64,000 bases of DNA from CATOSP01 sp965204715 (GCA_965204715.1 OZ242009.1:2108001-2172000); one strand, 5' to 3'. Numbered from the stretch's first letter, positions 34,036 through 43,481 are shown. Translations and numbers: made by a program. The notes: generated by a model from the sequence alone, not told the origin.

Positions 34036-35196
34036 ATGGCAGTGCAACCATACCAGGTCCATGTGCCGGACTCAGTGCTGGAGGACCTGAAAGCCCGGTT
34101 GGCCCGCACCCGGTGGCCTGACGAGATTCCGGGTTCGGGGTGGGACTACGGCTCAAACCTGGCCTACATCAAGGAGTTGGTCGAATACTGGCGCACCGAT
34201 TTCGACTGGCGGAAGCAGGAAGAAGCGATCAACCGGTGGTCCCACTTCACCACCGATGTTGAGGGCCTGAACATTCACTTCATCCACGAGCGCGGCAAGG
34301 GTCCCGACCCGATTCCGCTGATCATCACCCACGGCTGGCCCAGCACCTTCTTCGAGATTCTCAAGGTAATCGCCCCGTTGACCGACCCGGCAAACCACGG
34401 CGGGAGCGCGGAAGACTCCTTCGACGTGGTGGTGCCCTCGATGCCCGGCTATGGTTTCTCGTCATTGACCACGGAACGGGGCATGAACCCGGCGAGAGTG
34501 GGCGACCTGTGGGCGAAGCTGATGCGCGACAACCTGGGCTACTCCCGGTTCGCGGCCCAGGGCGGCGACTGGGGCGCCAGCGTGACGGCACGCCTGGGCT
34601 TTGCCTACCCCGGTGAGGTTATAGGCATCCACGTGACCTCGGCCTCGGGGGTTGTCGCCGCTTCCCACACCGGCGAGGGAATGGCTCCGCTGACAGAGCG
34701 GGAACAGGCGCACGTAGAGGCCAGGGAGCAGTGGCAGCAGGCGGAGGGGGGATACTCCCACATCCAGGGCACCAAGCCCCAGACCCTGTCCTACGGCCTG
34801 AACGACTCCCCGGCGGGCCTGGCGGCGTGGATAGTGGAGAAGTTCCGCACCTGGAGCGACTGCAACGGAGATGTTGAGAGCAAGTACACGAAGGACGAGC
34901 TATTGACCACCGTGACCATCTACTGGGTGACGGGGACGATCAATTCCTCGACCCGGTTGTACTACGAGTCGCGGCGCAACCCGTTGTCGCCGGAGCGCGG
35001 GGAGAAGATGAAAGTTCCCAGCGGGATCGCGGTATTTCCCCATGAGATCAGCCGCCCCCCGCGGGAGTGGGCGGAGCGGGCCTACAACCTGAAGCGGTGG
35101 ACCGAGATGCCCCGTGGCGGGCACTTCGCAGCGATGGAGGAGCCGGGGTTGCTGGTGGAGGACATCCGGGCCTTCTTCCGGGACCTGCGCAACTAG
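34036..35196 (+). CDS. Epoxide hydrolase (EHN-type alpha/beta hydrolase)
   Basis: A 386-residue epoxide hydrolase of the microsomal/juvenile-hormone type: an N-terminal EHN domain (DLKARLARTRWPDEIPGSGWDYG), the oxyanion HGWP at 99-102, the nucleophile Asp 178 in QGGDWG and the late GHF with the catalytic His. These enzymes open epoxides with water through an Asp ester intermediate. AAGGAGG precedes the ATG. It starts 13 bases after the DUF255 gene. Confidence 0.92.
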   Translation: MAVQPYQVHVPDSVLEDLKARLARTRWPDEIPGSGWDYGSNLAYIKELVEYWRTDFDWRKQEEAINRWSHFTTDVEGLNIHFIHERGKGPDPIPLIITHGWPSTFFEILKVIAPLTDPANHGGSAEDSFDVVVPSMPGYGFSSLTTERGMNPARVGDLWAKLMRDNLGYSRFAAQGGDWGASVTARLGFAYPGEVIGIHVTSASGVVAASHTGEGMAPLTEREQAHVEAREQWQQAEGGYSHIQGTKPQTLSYGLNDSPAGLAAWIVEKFRTWSDCNGDVESKYTKDELLTTVTIYWVTGTINSSTRLYYESRRNPLSPERGEKMKVPSGIAVFPHEISRPPREWAERAYNLKRWTEMPRGGHFAAMEEPGLLVEDIRAFFRDLRN

Positions 35197-35225
35197 GAGG
35201 TCCCGCCTTTCCCAACCCGGTATCA

Positions 35226-36494
35226 ATGCGCCCGTTTCTTCAGGCAAGAAAAGTTGCGAATATCGCCCCGGAGTGGGTGTTTACCCAAGCCGGGGCGGTG
35301 CTGTTTATCGGCATCCTGGTCAACCTGGGGACCAGCTTCGCCAACTACACCCACAGCATCACCCTGCCGTCGATGGAGGCGTCGCTGAGACTGTCCCACA
35401 CCGAGGCGGGGCTGCTGATAACCTTTGCCTCGGTGGCCCGGCTGGCCAGCACTTTCGCATCGGGCACCCTTGCGCCCCGCTACGGGAGCCGGGCAATCAT
35501 CGGCGGCGGCGTAATCGGCGGCGGCGCGGCGATGGTGATGCTGGGACTGTCGTCCAACTACGCGGTGGCCGCGGCGGCGATGGTGCTGATGGGGTTCACC
35601 ACCGGCGGCGCGTTGGTGCCTATGATGGGGCTGCTGTCCAGTTGGTTCGCTGTGCGGACCAGGGGGCTGGCGGCGGGATACGCCTCAGCAGGCGGCAGCG
35701 CGGCGTTCATCATCGCAGGCGCGATAGTCCCGCTCCTGGTCGCCAGAAGCCCCGCGGACGGCTGGCGGCACACTTGGGAAGGGCTTGGGGTGGTGGTGAT
35801 TGCCATCGGGCTGGTGTCGCTGCTGGTGGTCAAGGAACCGTTGGGAGACAGTTACTCGGGAGAAGGCGGTCAGGGGACGCAGGCGGCGCGGCGGCCGGTC
35901 CGGTCCTGGCCCATCGAAGCCTACAAGACTCCGCTGGTCTGGCTGGTGACACTGCTGGCCTTCACGTCGGGATGGTCCAACAGCATCTTCAGCACCTTCT
36001 TCGGGGTGTACCTGGTTGAGGAGAACGCCGTTTCCCTGAACACGGTGGGGCAACTCCTGATTGTCATCGGCATCCTCAGCGTGGGCAGCGGCGTGGTATG
36101 GGGCCGGTTGTCGGATAGGTTGGGGAGGGCGCAGGCGTTTCTCCTGTCGTTCGCAATGCAGGGAGCATCCTTCGCGCTGTTCGCCTTCCTGCCGGGGATG
36201 GCGTCCTTCGTGGTGTCGTCGGTGATCATGGGGTTGACGCTGCGGGCCACCTACACCATCTGCGCGGCGTCGGCGGGAGACTACGTGCCGGTGCAATACT
36301 CGGCGGCGTCCTTTGCACTGATGGCGTTGGGGGCAGGTCTGGGCACGACGGTATCCCCGGCCCTGGGAGGAGCGGTGGCGGACTCGGTGGGGATGAGTTG
36401 GTCCTTCGCGTCGGCCCTGGCCGGCTCAGTGGTGGGCATGGCCGGGTCGGTGTGGCTCCTGAGCGTGAGGAGGGGGTTTCAGGAAGGGGAGTAG
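35226..36494 (+). CDS. MFS transporter
   Basis: A 422-residue major facilitator with 12 predicted helices (OFA/monocarboxylate-like group; GLLSSWFAVRTRGLAAGYASAGGSAAF loop). The ATG at 35226 is the first sensible start 30 bases after the epoxide hydrolase; the in-frame extension to 35067 lies inside that gene. The substrate cannot be read from sequence. Confidence 0.85.
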   Translation: MRPFLQARKVANIAPEWVFTQAGAVLFIGILVNLGTSFANYTHSITLPSMEASLRLSHTEAGLLITFASVARLASTFASGTLAPRYGSRAIIGGGVIGGGAAMVMLGLSSNYAVAAAAMVLMGFTTGGALVPMMGLLSSWFAVRTRGLAAGYASAGGSAAFIIAGAIVPLLVARSPADGWRHTWEGLGVVVIAIGLVSLLVVKEPLGDSYSGEGGQGTQAARRPVRSWPIEAYKTPLVWLVTLLAFTSGWSNSIFSTFFGVYLVEENAVSLNTVGQLLIVIGILSVGSGVVWGRLSDRLGRAQAFLLSFAMQGASFALFAFLPGMASFVVSSVIMGLTLRATYTICAASAGDYVPVQYSAASFALMALGAGLGTTVSPALGGAVADSVGMSWSFASALAGSVVGMAGSVWLLSVRRGFQEGE

Positions 36495-36570
36495 ACGAGC
36501 GATGCTACTCTGGAAAGCCCCGATCATCGTTGACACCGGCCAGCGGCGGGAATATCATCAAAGGCGTGAC

Positions 36571-36644
36571 GCGGGCGTAGCTCAGTGGTAGAGCGCAGCC
36601 CTCCCAAGGCTGATACGTGGGTCCGATTCCCATCGCCCGCTCCA
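36571..36644 (+). tRNA. tRNA-Gly (anticodon CCC)
   Basis: A 7-bp perfect acceptor stem (GCGGGCG with CGCCCGC), D-arm GCTC/GAGC with AGTGGTA loop, anticodon arm CAGCC-CTCCCAA-GGCTG with CCC in the loop, T-arm with a TCCGATT loop and an encoded CCA at 36642-36644. The T-loop has C where T55 is normal (TCC for TTC), a minor departure. Confidence 0.95.
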
Positions 36645-36706
36645 CTCACCAGTTGCCAGTGATTAGTGGCTAGTGGCCAGTACGCGAATCCGCTGACAGC
36701 CCCCGG

Positions 36707-37642
36707 CTATTCGGGGAAGTTGCGGAGGATGTCCTCCAGGGTGCCCTCCAAGGCCGGGTCCAGGTCAACCGGCTCCACGAACGGGGTGTAGTTGTAGTCG
36801 GTGCGGACCGTGTCAATCAGTTGCTTGGCTTCCTGGTTGGATGACCCGATTCGCTCCAGGGTGTCCGACAATCGCTGGGACTCGGTTTGGCCCAATTGCT
36901 CCAGTTCCGACAGATCGATGTCGAGCTTGAACATCGACTTGAGCCTGCGCATGATGTCGTAATAGGAGCGGTGGTCCCGGATGATGCCCACCTGGTCGTT
37001 GTTGTTAGTGGCGAATGGGTACATGGGCGCCATTGCGCCGAGACGGAACATTTCCACGTCCGGGTATTCGAAGTGGGCCATCGAGACCAGGGCCATCGCA
37101 ATGGTGGGACCGCGGCGTCCGTCGCTGCCATAGCTGGAGAACTGGAGTCCGTAGCGGTCCAAAGTGTCCCGCATATCTGCCTTGCTGTAGACGCAGGTGA
37201 TCCTGCGTTCCAGGTCAGGAGGAACTGGGCCATTCACGCCCTCAACGGCCGCGGTCTGCTTGACGCCCAATTCCCTGATGCCCTGGAAGAACGCATCGCC
37301 GTACTCGTCGATGCGGAACCAGGGTTCCTCGCCGCGGAAGATGATCAGGCCATTGCCCGCGTCGTAGAAGTAGTTTTCCCGGTACATGGAGCGGTTGGGC
37401 AGCCCCTCCTGGTAGGCCACCAGGGGGCGAAAGGTGTCGTGGGTGCCTGCCACCTGGAATGGGTAGCAATCAAGGGACACGTCATTGGTCATTTCGCCAA
37501 TCTTCCGTGCACCCAGCTTCTCGATGAGATAGCGGGTCAGGCCGCCGGACACGCGGCCCCCGTCTGACCATTGCCTGCGCCAACCGGCGATCAGGTACTC
37601 GGCCTGGGGTTTCTCTGTAAACGTGACCAATTGCTCTGCCAT
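36707..37642 (-). CDS. PAC2-family protein
   Basis: A 311-residue protein of the PAC2 (proteasome-assembly-chaperone-like, DUF75) family, shared by archaea, actinobacteria and Chloroflexota. Recognisable parts are AEYLIAGWRRQWSDGGRVSGGLTRYLIEKLG, FRGEEPWFRIDEYGDAFF and the GLQFSSYGSDGRRGPTIAMALVSMA core. The bacterial role is unknown. Transcribed away from the tRNA gene. Confidence 0.82.
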   Translation of the reverse strand: MAEQLVTFTEKPQAEYLIAGWRRQWSDGGRVSGGLTRYLIEKLGARKIGEMTNDVSLDCYPFQVAGTHDTFRPLVAYQEGLPNRSMYRENYFYDAGNGLIIFRGEEPWFRIDEYGDAFFQGIRELGVKQTAAVEGVNGPVPPDLERRITCVYSKADMRDTLDRYGLQFSSYGSDGRRGPTIAMALVSMAHFEYPDVEMFRLGAMAPMYPFATNNNDQVGIIRDHRSYYDIMRRLKSMFKLDIDLSELEQLGQTESQRLSDTLERIGSSNQEAKQLIDTVRTDYNYTPFVEPVDLDPALEGTLEDILRNFPE

Positions 37643-37660
37643 TGGCTCAACTCCTAAGCA

Positions 37661-38449
37661 TCAGGACGGGACGCCTGTGGCCAGCGTGACCACATCTCCG
37701 ACAGTCACGCTGCCCGGATGCTCGACTATGCCGTAGACCCCGAAATATGCCGTGCCCCCAGCGGGACGGTAGCCGGCGATGATCTCCTGGGTGTTCAAAT
37801 CGGTCTCGCCAGTGTCGGGATCATGGGCGGTGATGGCGCACCTGGGGTCCCGGGCCACCACGCGGACCTGAAGCCCGTCCCCGATGCGGATCGCCTCGCC
37901 GATCCAGTCGTCTTCCTCGTGTGGGCCGCAGCCCCGGAGCAGGAAATTCGGACGGAACCTCCGGCTGTCCAGGGATAATTCGCTCCCTGACGGCTGCTTC
38001 AGATTCTCTCCCAGCTTCTCCAGAGAGGCGGTAGATAGCAGGGAGATGGGGAATTCGTCGTAGCACTGGCCAGGCTGCTGCGCCCGGACCAATCTCACGG
38101 TTGCGCCGCAGAAGTCCGACAGGGCGGAGTCCCACGCACCCGGCACGGCGTTGCCCATCACTCGCCGACCGAAGATGCGGGTAACGGTCGGTTCGCCGGA
38201 GACTATGGGGCCTTCAACAACGTCTCCACCAGGCAACCGCATGGTTAGCCGTTCCGGGTCCTGGTGGTACTCGGCCCGCACCTGGACCAACTGCCCGAAG
38301 TGTCTCTGGGTTAAAAGCCTGCCGCGGTCATCGACCAAAAAGAGCCTGCGGTCCTCTGTGACGCCCTGCCAGGAGACTTCGACCGAGTTGGGATGGACCA
38401 ACGCCAGCGACTTCACCGGCGATATGTGGATCTTTTCGACGGTAATCAT
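37661..38449 (-). CDS. MOSC-domain protein (with MOSC N-terminal beta barrel)
   Basis: A 262-residue protein of the YcbX/mARC type: N-terminal beta barrel (VEKIHISPVKSLALVHPNSVEV) and a C-terminal MOSC domain with FRPNFLLRGCGPHEEDDWIG and the DPRCAIT motif holding the Cys expected to bind molybdenum or persulfide. Such proteins reduce N-hydroxylated compounds or move sulfur to Mo cofactor. It starts just upstream of the PAC2 gene (18-base gap), so the two are probably co-transcribed. Confidence 0.88.
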   Translation of the reverse strand: MITVEKIHISPVKSLALVHPNSVEVSWQGVTEDRRLFLVDDRGRLLTQRHFGQLVQVRAEYHQDPERLTMRLPGGDVVEGPIVSGEPTVTRIFGRRVMGNAVPGAWDSALSDFCGATVRLVRAQQPGQCYDEFPISLLSTASLEKLGENLKQPSGSELSLDSRRFRPNFLLRGCGPHEEDDWIGEAIRIGDGLQVRVVARDPRCAITAHDPDTGETDLNTQEIIAGYRPAGGTAYFGVYGIVEHPGSVTVGDVVTLATGVPS

Positions 38450-38958
38450 GGAGCGGTGACTCCCACCAGCGTCAGTAGAAGGGGCCTCGCAACCCTAATC
38501 ATAACAGAATGGGCAAGCCCGGTGCTTTGTTGGGAAGCGTTCTGAAACTTGGTGGTACGGCCTGCCGGTGGGGAGTGAGGGGGAAATTTCGATTTTGCGG
38601 ACAAATGTGGATAAATCCGGACATTCGGAACGGTCGAGCTCGGGGGTAGGTTCCGTGGAGGGATGGAGCCTCCGGGGCGGGTTGCCCTTTCAGATTTTCC
38701 GGACATTGAAGGTCATGCTGTCTCAGTGACTGTCCTGGACTGGCTCAGTTGCCTGCGTGGCTATGAGCCGGATGTACATTATGGTACATGCGTTCTACCA
38801 AGGTGGCAAGTGGCGGATGTCAGCAGTCAGCAATCCGTTTCAGGCGGCGCGGCCAATCACCGGCGGGCCGGTTGTCGCCGGGCAGTTGCCCGGTGGTGGA
38901 TTGACGGCATGGTATCGGGTATGCTGACCACGAATTGATGATCGCAAGGAGACGGGCT
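38450..38958. other. Divergent intergenic region, no credible gene
   Basis: About 500 bases between the MOSC gene (minus) and the enolase-superfamily gene (plus). A 91-codon frame at 38663 has no family resemblance and irregular composition. The stretch contains an 18-bp palindrome (38772-38789) and a 6-bp hairpin with loop AGTT (38878-38893) just upstream of the enolase gene. Confidence 0.55.
38772..38789. promoter_or_regulatory. Palindrome, candidate operator upstream of the dehydratase
   Basis: ATGTAC and GTACAT are perfect inverted arms with a 6-base centre. The size and spacing resemble operators of GntR/FadR-type regulators that often control enolase-superfamily genes, but no regulator gene is adjacent. 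Confidence 0.35.
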
Positions 38959-40110
38959 GTGAAGATTACGGGAGTCAAGACCTTCCTCACGCATCCGGGC
39001 GCTGGCAAAAACCTTTGCTTCGTCAAGGTTGACACCGACGAGGGTATCCACGGCTGGGGAGAATGCTATACGCAGTCGGACCGCGACTTGCAGGTGACGG
39101 CCCACGTGGACCAACTGGAGCGTTACCTGATCGGGCGAGACCCGATGAACATCAAGCACTTTACCCAGGTAGCCTACGATGATTTTGCGGGCCGCCGGGG
39201 CGCGATGGACTTCTGGTGCGCCATCAGCGGTCTGGAGCAGGCCATGTGGGACATTACGGGCAAGGCCCTGGGGACTCCGGTGTACGGATTGCTGGGAGGC
39301 GCTTGCCGGGACAAGATACGGGTCTACGCCAACGGCTGGTCCGATGGGGCCAAGACTCCCGAAGCTCTGGCCGAGCGGGCTTCCCAGGTCATTGAGATGG
39401 GGTTCGACGCGATGAAGTTCGATCCCATTCCCGGCCCCTGGCGCACCTTCGTCAGCCGGGATGTGGAAGAACAGACCATCGAGAATGTGGCGGCGGTACG
39501 GCAGGCCGTTGGCCCCGACGTGGACATACTGGTGGAGATGCACCGGCGGCTGGCCCCGATGCACGCGGTGCGCATTGCGCGGGAGATAGAGCAGTACCGC
39601 CCCTTCTGGTACGAGGAGCCGGTGTTGGCGGAAAACGTGGACGCGCTGGCCGCGGCGAAGCGGGACATCAGGATTCCGGTAGTTACCGGTGAGGAGCTAT
39701 ACACGAAGTTCGAGTTCCGGGAGATATTCGAGAAACAGGCCGCGGATATCATCAACCCGGACGTGTGCAACGTGGGGGGCATCCTGGAGCTGAAGGAAAT
39801 CGCGGCGATGGCCGAGCCTTACTTCGTCATCGTCTCGCCCCACAACTTCAACAGCACGACGGTGGGGCTGGCGGCGACGCTGCACGTCTCGACCTGCATC
39901 CCCAACTTCCTCATCACCGAGTACTTTGTGAACCTGGAGTCATTCGGTGAAGAAATCGCAGTGGAGCCCTTCAAGGTCGAGGACGGCTACATCCGGATTC
40001 CCACTGGCCCGGGTCTTGGTCTGGAACTGGACGAGGATGCGCTGGCCCGCTACCCATACGAACCGTTCCCAGCCAGGTCTCCCCGTCAATTCTTCCAGGA
40101 GGGGCCGTAA
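38959..40110 (+). CDS. Mandelate racemase/galactonate dehydratase-like enolase-superfamily enzyme
   Basis: A 383-residue enolase-superfamily protein. An N-terminal capping domain (TGVKTFLTHPG...TDEGIHGWGE) precedes the barrel with FDAMKFDPIPG, metal-ligand region EMHRR, YEEPV and TGEE, and the late base SPHNF. The pattern is closest to the D-galactonate dehydratase group, where His and the three acidic ligands dehydrate sugar acids. The GTG at 38959 is chosen because AAGGAG lies 8 bases upstream; ATG at 38938 lies before that site. It is convergent with the cysteine desulfurase gene, 5 bases apart. Confidence 0.88.
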   Translation: MKITGVKTFLTHPGAGKNLCFVKVDTDEGIHGWGECYTQSDRDLQVTAHVDQLERYLIGRDPMNIKHFTQVAYDDFAGRRGAMDFWCAISGLEQAMWDITGKALGTPVYGLLGGACRDKIRVYANGWSDGAKTPEALAERASQVIEMGFDAMKFDPIPGPWRTFVSRDVEEQTIENVAAVRQAVGPDVDILVEMHRRLAPMHAVRIAREIEQYRPFWYEEPVLAENVDALAAAKRDIRIPVVTGEELYTKFEFREIFEKQAADIINPDVCNVGGILELKEIAAMAEPYFVIVSPHNFNSTTVGLAATLHVSTCIPNFLITEYFVNLESFGEEIAVEPFKVEDGYIRIPTGPGLGLELDEDALARYPYEPFPARSPRQFFQEGP

Positions 40111-40115
40111 GTCCC

Positions 40116-41267
40116 CTACACGCCCTGCGGCGACCGGCTCCGGGCGGCTTCAATAGCCTGGGCCACATCCTCAACGGCCCGCGCTATTTCCTGCGGGGTA
40201 GTGTAGCGGCCTGTGGAGAAGCGGAGCGTGCCCATTGCCTCATCCAGGGGCACGTGCATCGCCTGGAGGACGCTGGACACCTCCACCTGGTCGCTGTGGC
40301 AGGCTGCCCCGGCTGATGCAGCCACGTATTCCAGGTTGGCGAGGATGGTGTCTGCCTCCAGTGACGGGAAGCTGATGCTGGAGGTGTTGGGCAGCCGGTG
40401 TTCTGGATGGCCGTTGATTTTTATGCCGGGATGCCGTTTTCCCAGTTGGGACTCCAGCAGGTCGCGGGTCTCCTCCATCCGCTGGCTATAACCGGACAGG
40501 TTCTCGGCAATCAGTTGACAGGCCATGCCAAGACCTGCGGCCTCGATGACGTTTTCCGTCCCGGCCCGCCAACCCATCTCATGGCCGGCGCCGTTCATCA
40601 GCTTCTCCAGCCGCACGCCGCTTCGAATATATAGCGCGCCGATGCCCTTGGGAGCGTACAGTTTATGCCCCGCTATGGAAAGCAGGTCCACTCCCAATTC
40701 GTCCACGGTGACCGGAATCTTGCCGACGGACTGGGCGCAGTCAGCATGGACCAGAGCCCCACCGCGATGAGCGATCTCCGATATTTCGGAAATGGGCTGG
40801 ATTGTGCCGACCTCATTGTTGGCGTGCATTACGGAGACCAGGATGGTCCGGGGAGTGATGGCCCATTCCAGTTGCCTTGGGTTGACCATGCCGTACCCGT
40901 CCACCGGCAGGTAGGTCACGTCGAAGCCACGCCCTTCCAGGAACGCGCAAACGTCCAGGACCGCAGGGTGCTCCACGGATGACGTGATGATGTGGTTGCC
41001 CTTGTCCCGGTATGCGCCGGCCACTCCCTTGATGGCGTGGTTGTTGGACTCCGTGCCGCCGGAGGTGAATACCACCTCGTCGGGCTGGCAACCGAGCAGG
41101 TCGGCAACCTGGCTGCGGGCCTTGTCCACCCCCATTTTCGCCCTTTGCCCGAAGGCATGGCTGCTGGAAGGGTTGCCGAAGTGCTCGTAGATGTAGGGAA
41201 TCATGGCCGCGGCCACGGCGGGGTCGATGGGGGTAGTGGCGTTGTAGTCCAAGTAGATGGGTTCCAT
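40116..41267 (-). CDS. Cysteine desulfurase (NifS/IscS family)
   Basis: A 383-residue PLP-dependent class V aminotransferase: YLDYNATTPIDP start, SSVEHPAVLD (His stacking on PLP), HADCAQSVGKIPV, and Lys in SIAGHKLYAPKG. The catalytic Cys is in SAGAACHSDQVEVSSVL, the IscS/NifS-type loop, with CHSD in place of the common CSSG. It supplies sulfur for Fe-S clusters or tRNA thiolation; mnmA in this window is a possible client. The ATG at 41267 has AGGAG 7 bases upstream; the ORF extends to 41372 without support. Confidence 0.93.
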   Translation of the reverse strand: MEPIYLDYNATTPIDPAVAAAMIPYIYEHFGNPSSSHAFGQRAKMGVDKARSQVADLLGCQPDEVVFTSGGTESNNHAIKGVAGAYRDKGNHIITSSVEHPAVLDVCAFLEGRGFDVTYLPVDGYGMVNPRQLEWAITPRTILVSVMHANNEVGTIQPISEISEIAHRGGALVHADCAQSVGKIPVTVDELGVDLLSIAGHKLYAPKGIGALYIRSGVRLEKLMNGAGHEMGWRAGTENVIEAAGLGMACQLIAENLSGYSQRMEETRDLLESQLGKRHPGIKINGHPEHRLPNTSSISFPSLEADTILANLEYVAASAGAACHSDQVEVSSVLQAMHVPLDEAMGTLRFSTGRYTTPQEIARAVEDVAQAIEAARSRSPQGV

Positions 41268-41497
41268 GATGCAGCTCCTGCTCTCTGCGGCTTGGACGGA
41301 TTCGTGGAATGGCAAAGACATCAGCCACATATATACCAAATGCGGTGGCCGGTGGCCAGTTGCGGCTATCACTGACGTCCTGGGTTCACAGGTGCTGTGC
41401 CGGTGGGCATTTGCATAAGTTGGACTTATAATCGGAGGTGAGACTGGAGCGTAGCAGAGCTTGTCCCGGCTGGGTCCGGGGGCGAAGGGAGATTGCC

Positions 41498-42268
41498 ATG
41501 AGACTGGAAGGGAAGGTCGCGCTGATTACCGGCGCGGCGGCCGGCGTTGAGGGCGAGTTGATGGGGTTCGGCGGCGCTAGCGCCCGTCTGTTCACCCAGG
41601 AGGGGGCGAAGGTGGTCCTCACCGACATCAAGGTTGAGGAGGGGGAAAAGACCGCGGCCCAGATACGGGAGGCAGGCGGCGACGCAGTGTTCGTCCGGCA
41701 TGACGTGACACAGGAGCAGGACTGGGTGAACGCTATTCAGACCGCCATCTCCACCTACGGCAAGCTGGACATCCTGGTCAACAACGCCGGGACCGGGGCA
41801 AGGTTCAACGTCGAGGATACCACTGAAGAGCTGTGGGACTCGCAGATGGACGTCCACGCTAAGGGCACGTTCCTGGGAACCAAGCTGGCCATACCGGAAA
41901 TGCGAAATCAGGGTGGCGGCTCCATCATCAACATCTCCTCAATCTACGGCATCATCGGCAGTCCCACGTCCACGGCCTACCACGCGGCCAAGGGGGCGAT
42001 TCGCCTGTTCACCAAGTCGGCGGCTATCCAGTACGCGACAGAGAATATACGGGTCAACTCGGTGCATCCGGGGTATGCCCACACTCCCCTCACCGACCGG
42101 GGCTACGAGGACCCGGAGCGGCTCCAATGGTCCATCGACCGGACGCCCCTGGGCCGCGTGGGCAACGCCTACGACATCGCCTACGGCATCCTGTACCTGG
42201 CGTCGGACGAGTCATCCTTCGTCACCGGCGCGGAGCTGGTTATCGACGGGGGAATGACGGCGCAGTAA
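41498..42268 (+). CDS. Short-chain dehydrogenase/reductase with an enlarged glycine loop
   Basis: A 256-residue classical SDR: KVALITGAAAG, NNAG (LVNNAG), catalytic Ser-Tyr-Lys in SSIYGIIGSPTSTAYHAAKGA, and GAELVIDGG at the end. The cofactor loop, usually TGxxxGIG, carries an insertion here (TGAAAGVEGELMGFGGASA), which may alter NAD(P) binding. A GGGAG site precedes the ATG at 41498. The substrate is unknown. Confidence 0.9.
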   Translation: MRLEGKVALITGAAAGVEGELMGFGGASARLFTQEGAKVVLTDIKVEEGEKTAAQIREAGGDAVFVRHDVTQEQDWVNAIQTAISTYGKLDILVNNAGTGARFNVEDTTEELWDSQMDVHAKGTFLGTKLAIPEMRNQGGGSIINISSIYGIIGSPTSTAYHAAKGAIRLFTKSAAIQYATENIRVNSVHPGYAHTPLTDRGYEDPERLQWSIDRTPLGRVGNAYDIAYGILYLASDESSFVTGAELVIDGGMTAQ

Positions 42269-42324
42269 GGATGATGGATTGTCCGTGAAGGGAGCGAAGT
42301 TTCACGGATGATAGGAAACAGAGC

Positions 42325-42678
42325 ATGGGGATTTTCAGCGTGGAAATCGGTCTCGGCGGTCCACAGCGAGACCGCTGGGTAACAGCCAATGCCCTGGTGG
42401 ACACTGGCTCGACTTTTACGTCGGCTCCTGCGTCCACCCTGCGGGCGCTAGGTGTAGAACCCATGAGGAGTGCCAGCTTCGAGTTCGGGCAAGGCGATGT
42501 AAGGGAGTTAGCAGTTGGCCTGGCTTGGGTCCGGCTGAATGGCCTGGAAACTATAACGCCAGTCATGTTCAATGCGGAAGACTCTGAACCTCTGCTCGGA
42601 GCCGTAACTCTCGAAGAGCTCCTGCTCGGCGTTGACCCGGTGGAGCAGAGGCTCATAAACCTCCGCGGGCGCGGGTAG
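42325..42678 (+). CDS. Retropepsin-like aspartyl protease-family protein, copy 2
   Basis: A 117-residue protein with ALVDTGSTFTSAP, the DTGS active-site motif, and VMFNAEDSEPLLGAVTLEELLLGVDPVEQRLI at the C-terminus. It is clearly related to the protein at 20.8 kb along its whole length. It lies between an SDR and an aldolase gene on the same strand; function unknown. Confidence 0.75.
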   Translation: MGIFSVEIGLGGPQRDRWVTANALVDTGSTFTSAPASTLRALGVEPMRSASFEFGQGDVRELAVGLAWVRLNGLETITPVMFNAEDSEPLLGAVTLEELLLGVDPVEQRLINLRGRG

Positions 42679-42704
42679 ATAGACTAAATTCAAGGGGTGA
42701 GACT

Positions 42705-43481
42705 ATGCAGACCAACATTGCCAAGGCCAAGCTGAACGCCGGAGAGGTGGTTTTCGGGGCCATCATCAACCGCTACGCCCCGGACCAGGTGGAGTTGTTC
42801 GGGGCATTGGGGTACGACTTCGTAATGATAGATTGCGAGCACGGCCCCATAGACCTTGACCACCTGGAACACATGGTGCGGGCGGCGGAGGTCTTCGGCA
42901 TCACCCCCATAGCCCGGGTCCCCAATCACGACGACTCGACCCTGTTGCGGCACCTTGACCGGGGAGTCCAGGGCGTTATCGTGCCCCACGTCAACACCCG
43001 GGAAGAGGCCGATGCCGTGGCCCGCGCCTCCCGGTACTACCCGGAGGGACATCGCGGAGTGGGCGGCGGCAGGTCCCAGGATTATGGGGTTGGAGTGTCG
43101 CGGGACGAGGGGACCCGCTGGGTCAACTCCCAGGTGCTGGTCATCCCTATGATCGAGGAGACGGAGGCGGTCGAAAACCTGGACGAGATTCTACAGGTGC
43201 CGGGCATCGACGTTTGCCACGTGGCCTCGGGAGACCTGGGACAGAGTATGGGGAACCCGGGGCCGGCGGAGGTCCGCCGGTTGATGAGCCAGGTGATACC
43301 CCGGGTCAAGGCCGGGGGCAAGTTCGTTGGCGTCGGGGGCAACTCCCCCGCCGACGCCGATGGCGTAGCCGATTTCATCCGGCTGGGCGCGAGTTTCGTG
43401 ACCATCTCGGCCACGGGTCTGCTGCGCCTGGGCGCAGAGGACTTCCGTAAGCGGGTTGATGCGGCGTTGGACGGAGGTTAG
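42705..43481 (+). CDS. HpcH/HpaI-family aldolase
   Basis: A 258-residue class II pyruvate aldolase fold: FVMIDCEHGPIDLDHLEHMVRAAE, PIARVPNHDDSTLLRHLDRGVQGVIVPHVNTREEA, and PMIEETEAVENLDEIL with the metal-binding Glu and Asp. It is expected to split 4-hydroxy-2-oxo acids to pyruvate or glyoxylate plus an aldehyde. A GGGGTGAG site precedes the ATG. It may act with the nearby SDR and dehydratase in sugar-acid or aromatic degradation. Confidence 0.9.
   Translation: MQTNIAKAKLNAGEVVFGAIINRYAPDQVELFGALGYDFVMIDCEHGPIDLDHLEHMVRAAEVFGITPIARVPNHDDSTLLRHLDRGVQGVIVPHVNTREEADAVARASRYYPEGHRGVGGGRSQDYGVGVSRDEGTRWVNSQVLVIPMIEETEAVENLDEILQVPGIDVCHVASGDLGQSMGNPGPAEVRRLMSQVIPRVKAGGKFVGVGGNSPADADGVADFIRLGASFVTISATGLLRLGAEDFRKRVDAALDGG

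Noticed and set aside
32469..34109. 546-codon minus-strand frame over the DUF255 gene
   Set aside because: Antisense to a gene with CHWCHVM and the full family pattern.
36651..36700. CCAGT/AGTGGC-rich sequence after tRNA-Gly, with similar bits near 41345 and 56598
   Set aside because: The similarity is short and irregular; not enough to call a dispersed repeat.
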